Source of the DNA: Acidimicrobiaceae bacterium
GTDB taxonomy: Bacteria > Actinomycetota > Acidimicrobiia > Acidimicrobiales > Palsa-688
Reading direction: 5' to 3'
Assembly (NCBI GenBank): GCA_030838045.1
Contig: JAUTXN010000131.1
Location: 1-48,915, forward strand
DNA: 48,915 nt
This document shows positions 1 to 8,098 of the stretch, in pieces. Position 1 is the stretch's first letter. Every line of letters starts with the position of its first letter. The notes under the pieces are model-generated. The model was not told the DNA's origin. It did not search any database and saw nothing but the letters and a program-made list of their open reading frames with translations. A program made the translations under genes and the position numbers.

Positions 1-2
1 AT

Positions 3-1955
3 GTCCTTACGTCCTCGGCGTTTGCTGCGGTCCTGCTGGCTTTGCTGGCCGCACCGCTCGCCGCCCAACCGGCGGCGGCCAACGCCAAGACCCCCCCGCC
101 CGGCACCGAGCAGCTGTGCGCCACTCCGAAGGTCGGCTTCCGAGCCTGTCTGGCGCTGCGCCGGGTGACTCCTGCCGGCCAGCTGAACCCCCTCGCCGTC
201 TCGGGCTACGGCCCCGCCGACATCCAGGGTGCCTACAAGCTGTCCACGGCGAGTGGCGCCGGGCGCACCGTCGCCATCGTCGACGCCTACGACCTGCCGA
301 CCGCTGAGTCGGACCTGGCCACCTACCGGTCCAACTTCGGCCTGCCGGCGTGCACGACCGCCAACGGGTGCTTCCGGAAGATCAACCAGACCGGCGGAAC
401 GACACCGCCCTCGGCCGACGCCGGGTGGGGTGGCGAGATCGCCCTTGACCTCGACATGGTTTCCGCAGCCTGCCCGCAGTGCAAGATCCTGCTGGTCGAG
501 GCGAACAGCGCCAGTAACGCCAACCTCGGCATCGCGGTCAACCGGGCCGCCTCGACCGCCGGCGTCGTCGCCATCTCCAACAGCTATGGCGGGCCCGAAT
601 CCTCCAGCGACACCACCTACGACAACTCGTACTACAAGCACCCCGGCATCGCGGTCACCGCGTCCAGCGGGGACAGCGGCTACGGCACCAGCTACCCGGC
701 CGACTCACCGTTCGTGACGTCTGTGGGCGGCACCTCGCTCAACCGGGCGACCAACACCCGAGGCTGGAGCGAGACGGTCTGGAGTGGCGCCGGCAGCGGA
801 TGTTCCACCTACGAGGCGAAGCCGTCGTTCCAACATGACACCGGCTGCGCCCGGCGGACCATGGCCGACGTGAGCGCCGTCGCCGATCCCAACACCGGCG
901 TGGCGGTGTACGACAGCTACCAGACCAGCGGTTGGCAGGTCTACGGCGGGACCAGCGCCTCGTCGCCCATCATCGCGTCGGTGTTCGCCATGGCGACGCC
1001 CCCGGCCGCGGGCGTCTACCCGGTGCAATATCCCTACGCCAATCCCGCAGCGCTGTTCGATGTCACCAGCGGGAGCAACGGCTCGTGCTCGCCGACCTAC
1101 CTCTGCAAAGGCGTTGCCGGCTACGACGGCCCGACCGGCCTCGGCTCCCCGAACGGCTCCTCGGCGTTCGGCCCGGGCGTCGCCGGTCCGGACTTTTCGA
1201 TGTCCGTGAGCCCCGCCTCGGCCGCGGTGGCCGCGGGCGGCTCGGCCAGCGCCACCGTCTCGACCAGCACCACCTCGGGCGCCGCCCAGTCGGTGTCGTT
1301 GTCCGCCAGCGGCCTGCCGGCCGGCGCCAGTTCCTCGCTGTCGCCCTCGACGGTGACCTCGGGCGGCTCGTCGACCCTTTCGATCACGACGTCGGCGTCC
1401 ACACCGTCAGGCACGTACAACATCACGATCACCGGCACGGGCACAACGGCGACCCACAGCACCACCTTCGCGCTGACCGTGAACGGCTCGACCTCGTGTG
1501 CCTCGGGACAGAAGCTGGCCAACCCGGGCTTTGAGTCGGGCGCCGCGTCATGGACCTCCAGCTCCGGTGTGATCGGCCAGTACACCGGGACGCACGCGCC
1601 GCACGCCGGGACCTGGGATGCGTGGCTGAACGGCTACGGCACGACGCACACCGACACGGTGTCGCAGAGCGTCGCCATCCCGAGCGGGTGCACGACCTAC
1701 ACCCTCTCGTTCTGGTTGCACGTCGACAGCGCCGAGACCACCACGACCGTCCAATACGACAAGCTCACCGTGAAGCTCGGTACCACCACGCTGGCCACCT
1801 ACTCGAACCTCAACAAGGCCACCGGGTACTCGCTCAAGAGCTTCAACGTGGCCGGCTTCGCTGGCCAGACGGTCACCTTGGCGTTCACCGGGACCGAGGA
1901 TGTCTCGCTCCAGACGTCGTTCGTGATCGACGACAACGCCCTGAGCGCCAGCTAG
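3..1955 (+). CDS. S53 family (sedolisin-like) secreted serine protease, 5'-partial
   Basis: This is probably an exported acid-type endopeptidase of the sedolisin/kumamolisin family. The visible N-terminus is hydrophobic ([12 protein letters not shown], then AAANA), which fits a signal peptide. Numbering from the TTG at 42, the Glu-Asp-Ser triad is E132 and D136 (GGEIALDLD) and S305 (YGGTSASSP); the oxyanion Asp is D211 in SSGDSG. No long prodomain is seen. After the catalytic domain (about 55-365) come a Ser/Thr/Gly-rich Ig-like domain (about 375-465) and a jelly-roll-like C-terminal domain (about 470-637, starting NPGFESG), probably for binding a polymer or surface. The reading frame is open to the window edge, so the true start is not visible. 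An ATG at position 1 in another frame encodes a basic MSLRPRR stretch, which would suit a signal-peptide n-region if one base were miscalled near 20-30. Confidence 0.9.
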   Translation, partial: VLTSSAFAAVLLALLAAPLAAQPAAANAKTPPPGTEQLCATPKVGFRACLALRRVTPAGQLNPLAVSGYGPADIQGAYKLSTASGAGRTVAIVDAYDLPTAESDLATYRSNFGLPACTTANGCFRKINQTGGTTPPSADAGWGGEIALDLDMVSAACPQCKILLVEANSASNANLGIAVNRAASTAGVVAISNSYGGPESSSDTTYDNSYYKHPGIAVTASSGDSGYGTSYPADSPFVTSVGGTSLNRATNTRGWSETVWSGAGSGCSTYEAKPSFQHDTGCARRTMADVSAVADPNTGVAVYDSYQTSGWQVYGGTSASSPIIASVFAMATPPAAGVYPVQYPYANPAALFDVTSGSNGSCSPTYLCKGVAGYDGPTGLGSPNGSSAFGPGVAGPDFSMSVSPASAAVAAGGSASATVSTSTTSGAAQSVSLSASGLPAGASSSLSPSTVTSGGSSTLSITTSASTPSGTYNITITGTGTTATHSTTFALTVNGSTSCASGQKLANPGFESGAASWTSSSGVIGQYTGTHAPHAGTWDAWLNGYGTTHTDTVSQSVAIPSGCTTYTLSFWLHVDSAETTTTVQYDKLTVKLGTTTLATYSNLNKATGYSLKSFNVAGFAGQTVTLAFTGTEDVSLQTSFVIDDNALSAS

Positions 1956-1964
1956 ACCTGATCG

Positions 1965-1993
1965 CTCCGGCGGCGGACACTCCGCCGCCGGAG
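1965..1993 (+). terminator. Perfect hairpin after the protease gene
   Basis: A perfect 13-bp stem (CTCCGGCGGCGGA and its complement) with a CAC loop begins 9 bases after the stop codon. No T-run follows, so it may be a GC-hairpin terminator of the actinobacterial kind or an mRNA-end stabiliser. Confidence 0.6.
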
Positions 1994-2045
1994 GAATCCC
2001 CACAGGCGTCTGTTTCGGCCTCCCCGCGGCGGGCATAAACCAGCC

Positions 2046-3194
2046 ATGCGGGGGATACTCCGGCCGTGCCGCCACACCATGGACCGCGGCCTGCGTGAGC
2101 AGTGGCGGAGCCACCTGTGCGGGCTCTGCCTGACGCTTCGCGACGTCGCCGGTCAAGGGTCCCGGGTCCTGACCGGCTACGACGTACTCCTCCCGTCGGT
2201 ACTCGTCGAGGCGCAGGCGGGGCGCTCCGCCACGACGACCGCCGCCCCCTGCCCGTTGCGGGGATTTCGCACGGCCGAGGTGCTGCTCAGTACCTCGCCC
2301 GCGATGCAGGTCGCAGCCGCTACCGCCCTCCTGACCGGCGCCGCCGGATTGGAGGACAAGGTGGCCGACGGCGACATCCCCGCGGCCGCCCGTCCCTTGG
2401 CGTCGAGGATCGGCAACCGCTTCTCGGAGCGCGGTGAGGCGGTGTCGACGGCCACCGCCCTCGACAGCCGCGCCGTGGTGACGGCGACACGGCGAGCCCT
2501 TCTGAAAGAGCGCGATCCCGACGCCTCCCTCGAGGAGATCCTGGAGCCGGCAGGCAGCGCGGTGGCGGCCGTCTTTGCCCACAGCGCGACCGCCGCCGGC
2601 GTGCCGCAAAACCGGGCATTGCTGGCCGCCGCGGGCGACGCGTTCGGACGGCTCGTGCACCTCCTCGACGCGGTCGCCGACCGCAGCGCCGACCGCCGCC
2701 ACCATCGCTACAACCCACTGGAGGCCACCGGGACCGACGACCGGGCGGCCAGGGCGCTGGCCGATTCGCTGGTGGGCACCATCCGAGGCGCCCTGGCAGC
2801 GTCGCATTTCGTCGATCGGTCACTCGTGGACGTCCTGTTCGGTCCGACCTTGACGGCCGCGGTCACCCGGGCGTTCCCCCCAGCCGTCCCAGTGGCACGG
2901 CGGAGTCTGCCGGGAGCGACGGAGTGGTCAGGCTCACCGGTTCGCCGAAGGGGGACCGGCTCGGTCGTCGGTGTTGCGGTCGCGGCCGCGACCGCCCGGG
3001 CGGCGATGTGGGGTGGTGGCCGTCGACGGCGCCGCTACCGAGACGACTACGACCCGTATTACGGAGATCCGTATGTTCGGCCGCGCCGGCGCTTCGGGTC
3101 CAGCTGTGGGCAGTTGCTCGCCTGCGAATGCTGTGCCAACTGCTGCTGCAACGAATGTTGCGGAGGCGACAACTGCTGCTGTTGCGTCGTCTAG
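2046..3194 (+). CDS. DUF5685-like protein with Cys-rich C-terminal tail
   Basis: The N-terminus (MRGILRPCRH, then HLCGLCLTLRD) matches my recollection of the DUF5685 family, which is common in actinobacteria and has no settled function. The conserved Cys/His set near residues 8-28 looks metal-binding. The middle is Ala-rich and predicted helical. After an Arg/Tyr/Asp-rich stretch (RRRRYRDDYDPYYGDPY), the last 29 residues (354-382) hold 13 cysteines in CC, CCC and CCCC clusters. Such a tail could bind metal or a metal cluster, or form disulfides; that is inference. The ATG at 2046 is the first start after the upstream hairpin. The gene stands alone, followed after about 55 bases by an aldo/keto reductase. 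Confidence 0.7.
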   Translation: MRGILRPCRHTMDRGLREQWRSHLCGLCLTLRDVAGQGSRVLTGYDVLLPSVLVEAQAGRSATTTAAPCPLRGFRTAEVLLSTSPAMQVAAATALLTGAAGLEDKVADGDIPAAARPLASRIGNRFSERGEAVSTATALDSRAVVTATRRALLKERDPDASLEEILEPAGSAVAAVFAHSATAAGVPQNRALLAAAGDAFGRLVHLLDAVADRSADRRHHRYNPLEATGTDDRAARALADSLVGTIRGALAASHFVDRSLVDVLFGPTLTAAVTRAFPPAVPVARRSLPGATEWSGSPVRRRGTGSVVGVAVAAATARAAMWGGGRRRRRYRDDYDPYYGDPYVRPRRRFGSSCGQLLACECCANCCCNECCGGDNCCCCVV

Positions 3195-3250
3195 GAGCGA
3201 CGACCGCGCCAGCTTGGCCGGGGTAAGGCAAACCCAAGGAGGTCGTGCAC

Positions 3251-4285
3251 ATGGACTATCGGATGCTCGGTGGAAGCGGCTGCGTCGTGTCGTCGTTGGC
3301 GCTCGGCACGATGACGTTCGGGACCGAGACCGACGAAGCTGCGGCGCACGCCCAACTCGATCGTTTTCTCGACCGCGGGGGGACGTTCGTCGATACCGCC
3401 GACGTGTACGGCGCCGGGGCGTCGGAGGAGATCGTCGGGCGGTGGCTGCACAAGGTCCCCTCTGGCGTTCGTGACCGCGTGGTGCTGGCCACCAAAGGCC
3501 GATTTCCGATGTCATCGGAGCCCAACGGGGTGGGCCTGTCGCGCCGGCATCTCTCCACGGCGCTCGATGCGTCACTCGCCCGGTTGCAGAGCGACGTCAT
3601 CGATCTGTACCAGGCCCATGCCTGGGATCCCCTGACGCCGCTCGAGGAGACGCTGCGCTTCTACGACGACGCCGTGCGGGCGGGCAAGGTGCGCTACATC
3701 GGCTTGTCGAACTTCACCGGCTGGCAGATCCAAAAGGCCGTGGATGACTGTCGGCGGCTGGGCCTGACCGCGCCGGTGACATTGCAGCCCCAGTACAACC
3801 TGTTGGTCCGCGAGGTCGAATGGGAGATCATTCCCGCCTGCGAGTCCACCGGACTGGGCGTGCTGCCGTGGAGTCCGCTGGGTGGGGGATGGCTCACGGG
3901 CAAGTACCGGCGCGACGAACGGCCGACGGGGGCCACGCGCCTGGGCCAGAACCCCGAACGCGGCGTCGAGGCGTACGACCGGCGGCGTGCGGTGGAGCGC
4001 ACGTGGGAGGTCATCGACTGCGTGAGTCGGATCGCGTCGAACCGGGGGGTCTCCATGGCGCAGGTGGCCATCGCCTGGTTGGCGGCCCGACCCGTCGTCA
4101 CCGCGGTCATCCTGGGAGCGCGGACGGTGGCCCAACTGGAGGACAACCTCGGAGGGATCGAAGTGCCGCTCGACGCCGAGGAGGTGGCGGAACTGGACCG
4201 GGTCAGCGACCCGGCTCCCGCCGACTACCCCTACGGCGGCCCTGGTGTCGAGCAGCGCAGCCGAACGCGTTCCCCGAACCACTAG
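3251..4285 (+). CDS. Aldo/keto reductase
   Basis: NADPH-dependent carbonyl reductase of the AKR superfamily, 344 residues, probably cytosolic. The catalytic tetrad is visible: D48 and Y53 in FVDTADVYG, K82 in VVLATKG and H123 in YQAHAWD. The C-terminal cofactor region has the usual VILGART motif near residue 290, and IGLSNFTGWQ near 155 is a family hallmark. I chose the ATG at 3251 because AAGGAGGT (3236-3243) lies 7 bases upstream; an in-frame GTG at 3245 is too close to it. The substrate cannot be told from sequence. The gene is intact and of normal family length. Confidence 0.93.
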   Translation: MDYRMLGGSGCVVSSLALGTMTFGTETDEAAAHAQLDRFLDRGGTFVDTADVYGAGASEEIVGRWLHKVPSGVRDRVVLATKGRFPMSSEPNGVGLSRRHLSTALDASLARLQSDVIDLYQAHAWDPLTPLEETLRFYDDAVRAGKVRYIGLSNFTGWQIQKAVDDCRRLGLTAPVTLQPQYNLLVREVEWEIIPACESTGLGVLPWSPLGGGWLTGKYRRDERPTGATRLGQNPERGVEAYDRRRAVERTWEVIDCVSRIASNRGVSMAQVAIAWLAARPVVTAVILGARTVAQLEDNLGGIEVPLDAEEVAELDRVSDPAPADYPYGGPGVEQRSRTRSPNH

Positions 4286-4306
4286 GCAGAGGCCCGAAAA
4301 TTGTAA

Positions 4307-4371
4307 TCAACCAATTGGTTGACAAGAGGCGCTGAGCGTCCTACGGTGTGTTCAACCGAACAGTTGAACAC
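4307..4371 (+). promoter_or_regulatory. Promoter flanked by twin operators for the arsR-SRPBCC operon
   Basis: A sigma70-like promoter reads TTGACA (4319-4324), 17 bases, TACGGT (4342-4347). Two inverted repeats share the pattern TCAAC-N6-GTTGA. The first, TCAACCAATTGGTTGA (4307-4322), covers the -35 box. The second is a 9-bp-arm repeat at 4348-4371 and covers the expected transcription start. This layout strongly suggests autorepression by the downstream winged-helix regulator. Confidence 0.75.
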
Positions 4372-4384
4372 GAGGAGGAAGGCA

Positions 4385-4786
4385 GTGGCCGCTGATCCGC
4401 TCTCACGGGTGTTCTCGGCGCTCGCCGACCCCACCCGGCGGGACATGGTGGCCAGGCTGGCCGCCAGCGACGCCACCGTCAACGAGCTCGCCGAGCCCTA
4501 CGACGTGACTGTCCAAGCGGTCTCCAAGCACCTCAAGGTGCTGGAGGACGCGGGCCTCGTGAGCCGTACCCGGGAGGCCCAACGGCGCCCGGTGCACCTT
4601 GAGGCGAACGTCTTCGATCTCATGACCAAGTGGATCGAGCGTTACCGGCGTCAGGCCGAGGAGCGTTATCGCCGCCTCGATGACCTGCTGCGGACCATGC
4701 CCGACGAACTCCTACCCACCCGCCCGACCGCGACCGCGCCCGAGACAGAACCCGAGACAGAACCCGAGATAGGAGAACCCCGATGA
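4385..4786 (+). CDS. ArsR-type winged-helix repressor paired with an SRPBCC gene
   Basis: DNA-binding repressor of 133 residues. It opens with the typical FSALADPTRRDMVARL helix, then the recognition region VTVQAVSKHLKVLEDAGLV and a short wing (SRTREAQRRPV). There are no cysteine pairs for metal sensing, so it belongs to the non-metal ArsR branch usually found beside AHSA1/SRPBCC genes. The C-terminus carries Glu/Pro repeats (PETEPETEPEIGEP). I placed the start at GTG 4385 because GAGGAGG (4372-4378) precedes it at good distance; a TTG at 4319 would run through the promoter. The stop overlaps the next start (ATGA), so the two are translationally coupled. Confidence 0.9.
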   Translation: MAADPLSRVFSALADPTRRDMVARLAASDATVNELAEPYDVTVQAVSKHLKVLEDAGLVSRTREAQRRPVHLEANVFDLMTKWIERYRRQAEERYRRLDDLLRTMPDELLPTRPTATAPETEPETEPEIGEPR

Positions 4787-5265
4787 CCACGACCAAGACC
4801 CACGAAACCCAGATCATCGCCGACCCCGAGGTGCCGCTCGTACGGATCATCCGGGAGTTCGACGCCCCGCCCGAGAAGGTCTTCCGGGCCCACACCGACC
4901 CCGAGCTGGTGGCCCAATGGCTGGGGCCCCGCCGCCACGTGATGCACGTCGACCACTATGACTGCCGCACCGGCGGCTCCTACCGCTACGTGTTGGTCAG
5001 TGACGGCAACGAGTTCGGCTTCCATGGCTGCTTCCACGAGGTGCGTCCGTCGGAGCTGATTGTCCAGACGTTCTCCTTCGAGGGTTTCCCCGACGGCGTG
5101 GCGCTCGAGCGGCTCGAGCTGGAAGACCTCGGCGACGGCCGCACCCGCCTCACGGCGACGTCGCTGGTCGACTCGTTCGAGGGCCGTGACGCCTTCATCG
5201 CCAGCGGTATGGAGGAAGGCGTCGTCGAGGGCTACGAGCGCCTCGACGAGCTGCTGGCCCCCTGA
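4783..5265 (+). CDS. SRPBCC/AHSA1 family protein
   Basis: Small START/Bet v1-like fold protein of 160 residues with a hydrophobic ligand cavity. Typical signs are VRIIREFDAPPEKVFRAHTD at the start, AQWLGPRR near 45 and the C-terminal helix EGVVEGYERLDELL. It is co-transcribed and coupled with the upstream ArsR-type repressor, a pairing widespread in bacteria in which the repressor controls the SRPBCC protein. The ligand is unknown. I see no enzymatic residues that would support a specific reaction. Confidence 0.9.
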   Translation: MTTTKTHETQIIADPEVPLVRIIREFDAPPEKVFRAHTDPELVAQWLGPRRHVMHVDHYDCRTGGSYRYVLVSDGNEFGFHGCFHEVRPSELIVQTFSFEGFPDGVALERLELEDLGDGRTRLTATSLVDSFEGRDAFIASGMEEGVVEGYERLDELLAP

Positions 5266-5337
5266 CCTGGGCAGGCGCGGGCCCATACGGAGACCCCCGT
5301 GTGGCCGCCCCACCACCGGGCTTGGCACCATGGACGG

Positions 5338-5994
5338 ATGGTGACCCGGGTGTTCCTCCTCGACGACCACGAACTGGTGCGCCGGGGCGTACGCGAACTC
5401 ATGTCGGCCGAGGAGGACATCGTCATCGTCGGTGAGGCGGGAACGGGCGAGGAAGCCCTCCAGCGGATCCCCGCCGTCAAGCCCGATGTCGCCGTGCTCG
5501 ACGTTCGCCTCGGGGGCGATGCGACCGGGATCACCGGGGTCGAGGTGTGCCGGGAGGTGCGCTCCTCGCATCCCGAGGTCGCCTGTGTGATGTTGACGAG
5601 CTACGCCGACGACGACGCCTTGTTCTCTTCGATCATGGCGGGGGCGGCGGGGTACGTCCTCAAGCAGATCCGAGGTTCGGAGCTGGTCAGCGCCATCCGC
5701 CGGGTGGCGGCGGGCGAGAGCCTCCTCGACCCGGCGGTCACGGCCCGGGTGCTCGAGCGCCTCCGCACCCCGGTGGCGGACCCACTCTCGGCGCTGAGCC
5801 CGCAGGAGCGCAGGATCCTCGACCTGATCACCGAGGGCATGACCAACCGCCAGATCGGTGAGGACATGTTCCTGGCCGAGAAGACGGTGAAAAACTACGT
5901 GAGCCATTTGCTGGCCAAACTGGGCATGGAACGCCGGACCGAGGCGGCTGCCTACGCCGCGACGCTCGCCGAGCGCCGCCGGAGCGGCCCGTGA
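5338..5994 (+). CDS. NarL/LuxR-family response regulator, DevR/DosR-like
   Basis: Two-domain regulator of 218 residues. The receiver domain has D9-D10, phosphoacceptor D55 in VAVLDVR, a TSYADDD switch segment and the conserved Lys in YVLKQIRG. The LuxR-type HTH spans about 150-210, with MTNRQIGEDMFLAEKTVKNY and the tail SHLLAKLGMERRTEAA. The HTH is very close to mycobacterial DevR/DosR as I remember it, and includes the K-N-Y recognition residues. A few extra residues (GGDATGITG) sit after D55. The start at ATG 5338 gives the normal N-terminus VTRVFLLDDHE. The stop overlaps the kinase start by 4 bases. Confidence 0.92.
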   Translation: MVTRVFLLDDHELVRRGVRELMSAEEDIVIVGEAGTGEEALQRIPAVKPDVAVLDVRLGGDATGITGVEVCREVRSSHPEVACVMLTSYADDDALFSSIMAGAAGYVLKQIRGSELVSAIRRVAAGESLLDPAVTARVLERLRTPVADPLSALSPQERRILDLITEGMTNRQIGEDMFLAEKTVKNYVSHLLAKLGMERRTEAAAYAATLAERRRSGP

Positions 5995-7130
5995 GCCCCC
6001 TGCGGGGAGTCGACGATCCTGCCCGGCTCCGGGCGCTCGTCGCGGCCGTCCTGGCCATCAGCTCCGACCTGTCGCTGCCGGTGCTCCTGCGCCACATCGT
6101 CGAGTCCGCCGTCACCTTGATCGACGCCCGCTACGGCGCCCTCGGCGTCCTTGACGCGGCCGGCGTCGGACTGGCGGAGTTCGTCAATATCGGGATGACC
6201 CCCGATCAGATCGCCGCCATCGGGCACCTCCCCGAAGGTCACGGCATCCTGGGGTTGCTCATCTTGGAGCCCGAGCCGCTGCGCCTCGCCGACCTCGGTG
6301 CCCACCCGGACAGCTTCGGGTTCCCGGAGAACCACCCCCCGATGGCCTCGTTCCTGGGAGTGCCGATCCGGGTGCGTGACCAGGTGTTCGGCAACCTGTA
6401 CCTGACCGACAAGCGAGGCTCCGCCGAGTTCTCCAAAGAAGACGAGATCTTGGCGGTGGCCCTGGCGGGAGCGGCGGGAGTGGCGATCGAGAACACCCGC
6501 CTGCTCGCCCGGGTGCAGGATCTGACCCTGGTCGAGGACCGGGAGCGCATCGCGGCGGACCTCCACGACACCGTCATCCAGCGTCTCTTCGCCACCGGGC
6601 TCGGACTCCAGGCCACCGTCCGCAAGATCGACAATCCGGCCGCGGCGGCGCGCGTCCAGGAGGCGGTCGACGAACTCGACGAAACGATCCGCCAGATCCG
6701 CTCGACCATCTTCGCCCTTCAGGGCCCGCGAACGGTCGGCCGGACCTTGCGCGACGAGATCCTGGCCCTGGCGACCGAGGCGGCACCGAACCTCGGATTC
6801 GAGCCCAGAGTGCGATTCGACGGCCTGGTCGACCACGGCGTGGGCGACGACGTCGGTGTACACCTGCTGGCGGTCCTGCGCGAAGCCCTGTCGAACGTGG
6901 TTCGCCACGCCGGAGCGTCGCACGTGATCGTCGAGGTCGCCGTCACAAGTGACGACCTCGTGGCCAAGGTCACCGACGACGGAGTCGGGGCGGGCCCCGG
7001 CCGTCGACCGGGCGGGAAGGGCCTCGCCAGCCTGCGCCATCGAGCCGAGACCCTCGGCGGAACGCTGGAGCTCCTTGGGGGCGCCGACGGGACGGGCACG
7101 ACGGTGTGCTGGCGGGTACCGCTCGGATAG
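5991..7130 (+). CDS. GAF-domain sensor histidine kinase, DosS/DosT-like, short form
   Basis: Sensor kinase of 379 residues. One GAF domain (about 15-175) closely resembles the haem-binding GAF-A of DosS/DosT (DARYGALGVLD, GHGILGLLI, HPPMASFLGVPIRVRD, VFGNLYLTDK). H115 in NHPPM aligns with the region that carries the haem ligand in DosS/DosT. The HisKA_3 dimer domain follows with H192 in ADLHDTVIQRLFATGL, then an HATPase domain with N302 (REALSNVVRHAGA), DDGVG (329-333) and GGKGLASLRHRAE. DosS has two GAF domains; this protein has one, so it is about 200 residues shorter. Coupled to the regulator by a GTGA overlap. Haem binding is inference. Confidence 0.88.
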   Translation: MSPLRGVDDPARLRALVAAVLAISSDLSLPVLLRHIVESAVTLIDARYGALGVLDAAGVGLAEFVNIGMTPDQIAAIGHLPEGHGILGLLILEPEPLRLADLGAHPDSFGFPENHPPMASFLGVPIRVRDQVFGNLYLTDKRGSAEFSKEDEILAVALAGAAGVAIENTRLLARVQDLTLVEDRERIAADLHDTVIQRLFATGLGLQATVRKIDNPAAAARVQEAVDELDETIRQIRSTIFALQGPRTVGRTLRDEILALATEAAPNLGFEPRVRFDGLVDHGVGDDVGVHLLAVLREALSNVVRHAGASHVIVEVAVTSDDLVAKVTDDGVGAGPGRRPGGKGLASLRHRAETLGGTLELLGGADGTGTTVCWRVPLG

Positions 7131-7153
7131 GCGGCCGCTCATACGCCCTCAGC

Positions 7154-7609
7154 TCAGCCGCTGACAGACCCTGCGCCGATGGCGTGCCAACCGGTGATGA
7201 TCTCCGAGGAGAGCCGAAAACGGTGGCCGTCCTCGCCGCCCGTGAGCGTCCTCGCCACGCCCGTCACATGCACGCCCCAGTCGCCCCGCCCGTCGTCGCC
7301 AAGGTGATCTGCTTCGAAGGCGACCACCGAGTTCTCGATCGCCCGAGACAGATCGTCGCCGGGGCCGGGGCCGAAGACCACGTCTTCGCCGAAGACGTTG
7401 AACGCCACCGGGATGATGACCGGCACCGCCCGCATCGTGGCCGCCACCCGGCCGTGGCCGCCGGGCGCCAGCAGCGCCAGACACCCGGCACGGGTGAGCG
7501 TTTGTCGCGTCGGCGTGGGCGTTCCTGTGGTTACCAGCCCGACGCGCGGCGCGGTGGCGCCGGGAGTCGGGCCGGCGGCCGAGGCATTGCAACATCGCTG
7601 AGACGGCAC
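7154..7609 (-). CDS. Pyridoxamine 5'-phosphate oxidase-like split-barrel protein (1)
   Basis: About 151 residues with a flavin/F420-binding split-barrel core (GRVAATMRAVPVIIPVAF, then ENSVVAFEADHLG and WGVHVTGVARTL). It is the third gene of a minus-strand operon behind the alcohol dehydrogenase and another split-barrel gene, 21 bases after the latter. AAAGGGG lies upstream of the GTG chosen as start. The N-terminal 30 residues are less typical, so a later start is possible. Cofactor (FMN, F420 or haem) and substrate cannot be told from sequence. Proteins of this class are common members of DosR-type regulons. Confidence 0.75.
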   Translation of the reverse strand: MPSQRCCNASAAGPTPGATAPRVGLVTTGTPTPTRQTLTRAGCLALLAPGGHGRVAATMRAVPVIIPVAFNVFGEDVVFGPGPGDDLSRAIENSVVAFEADHLGDDGRGDWGVHVTGVARTLTGGEDGHRFRLSSEIITGWHAIGAGSVSG

Positions 7610-7630
7610 GACGGTCCCCTTTCCCCAGAT

Positions 7631-8098
7631 CTAGAGATACGCCTCGGACGGGAGCGCCCATTCGGGCTCCGCGGCGTGAAGCCTCCGGCCACTCATGGTC
7701 TGGGGTTTGATGGCCAGCCATGAGGTTCGTTCGTGTTGCACCCACGGTTTTGGGTCGAACCGGTGGCTGAACAATTCGATTTCGTTGTGGTCGAGACGGC
7801 GCAGGACGCCGCCGACCAGCACCGACCAGCCCTGTTGATGGGCCTGATCGATGCCGTCGATCTCGAATGCCACGTGCTCGGGCGCACCGTCGATGGCGTT
7901 GCCCGGCCGGGTGCGCAGGAGTATCCATAGCCCGGACTCGCCGGTCAGCAAGCGGTAGTTGACCGGGAACACGATGGGCCGGCCGTCGATCACGAATGCG
8001 ATTCGCCCCACCGCCGTCCCACCGAGCAGCCGCCGACATTCGTCCTCGGAAAGATGCTCGAGTTCGGTCTGAATGGCGGCCTCGGCGGAAGTCGTCAT
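7631..8098 (-). CDS. Pyridoxamine 5'-phosphate oxidase-like split-barrel protein (2)
   Basis: 155-residue split-barrel protein with the hallmark string GRIAFVIDGRPIVFPVNYRL near residues 31-50, followed by HVAFEIDGID and WSVLVGGVLRRL. This class includes F420- or FMN-dependent reductases and DosR-regulon proteins. The start codon overlaps the stop of the alcohol dehydrogenase gene by 4 bases (ATGA), so the two are translated together. It is closely related to the split-barrel protein encoded at 10026-10535. The substrate is unknown. Confidence 0.88.
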   Translation of the reverse strand: MTTSAEAAIQTELEHLSEDECRRLLGGTAVGRIAFVIDGRPIVFPVNYRLLTGESGLWILLRTRPGNAIDGAPEHVAFEIDGIDQAHQQGWSVLVGGVLRRLDHNEIELFSHRFDPKPWVQHERTSWLAIKPQTMSGRRLHAAEPEWALPSEAYL

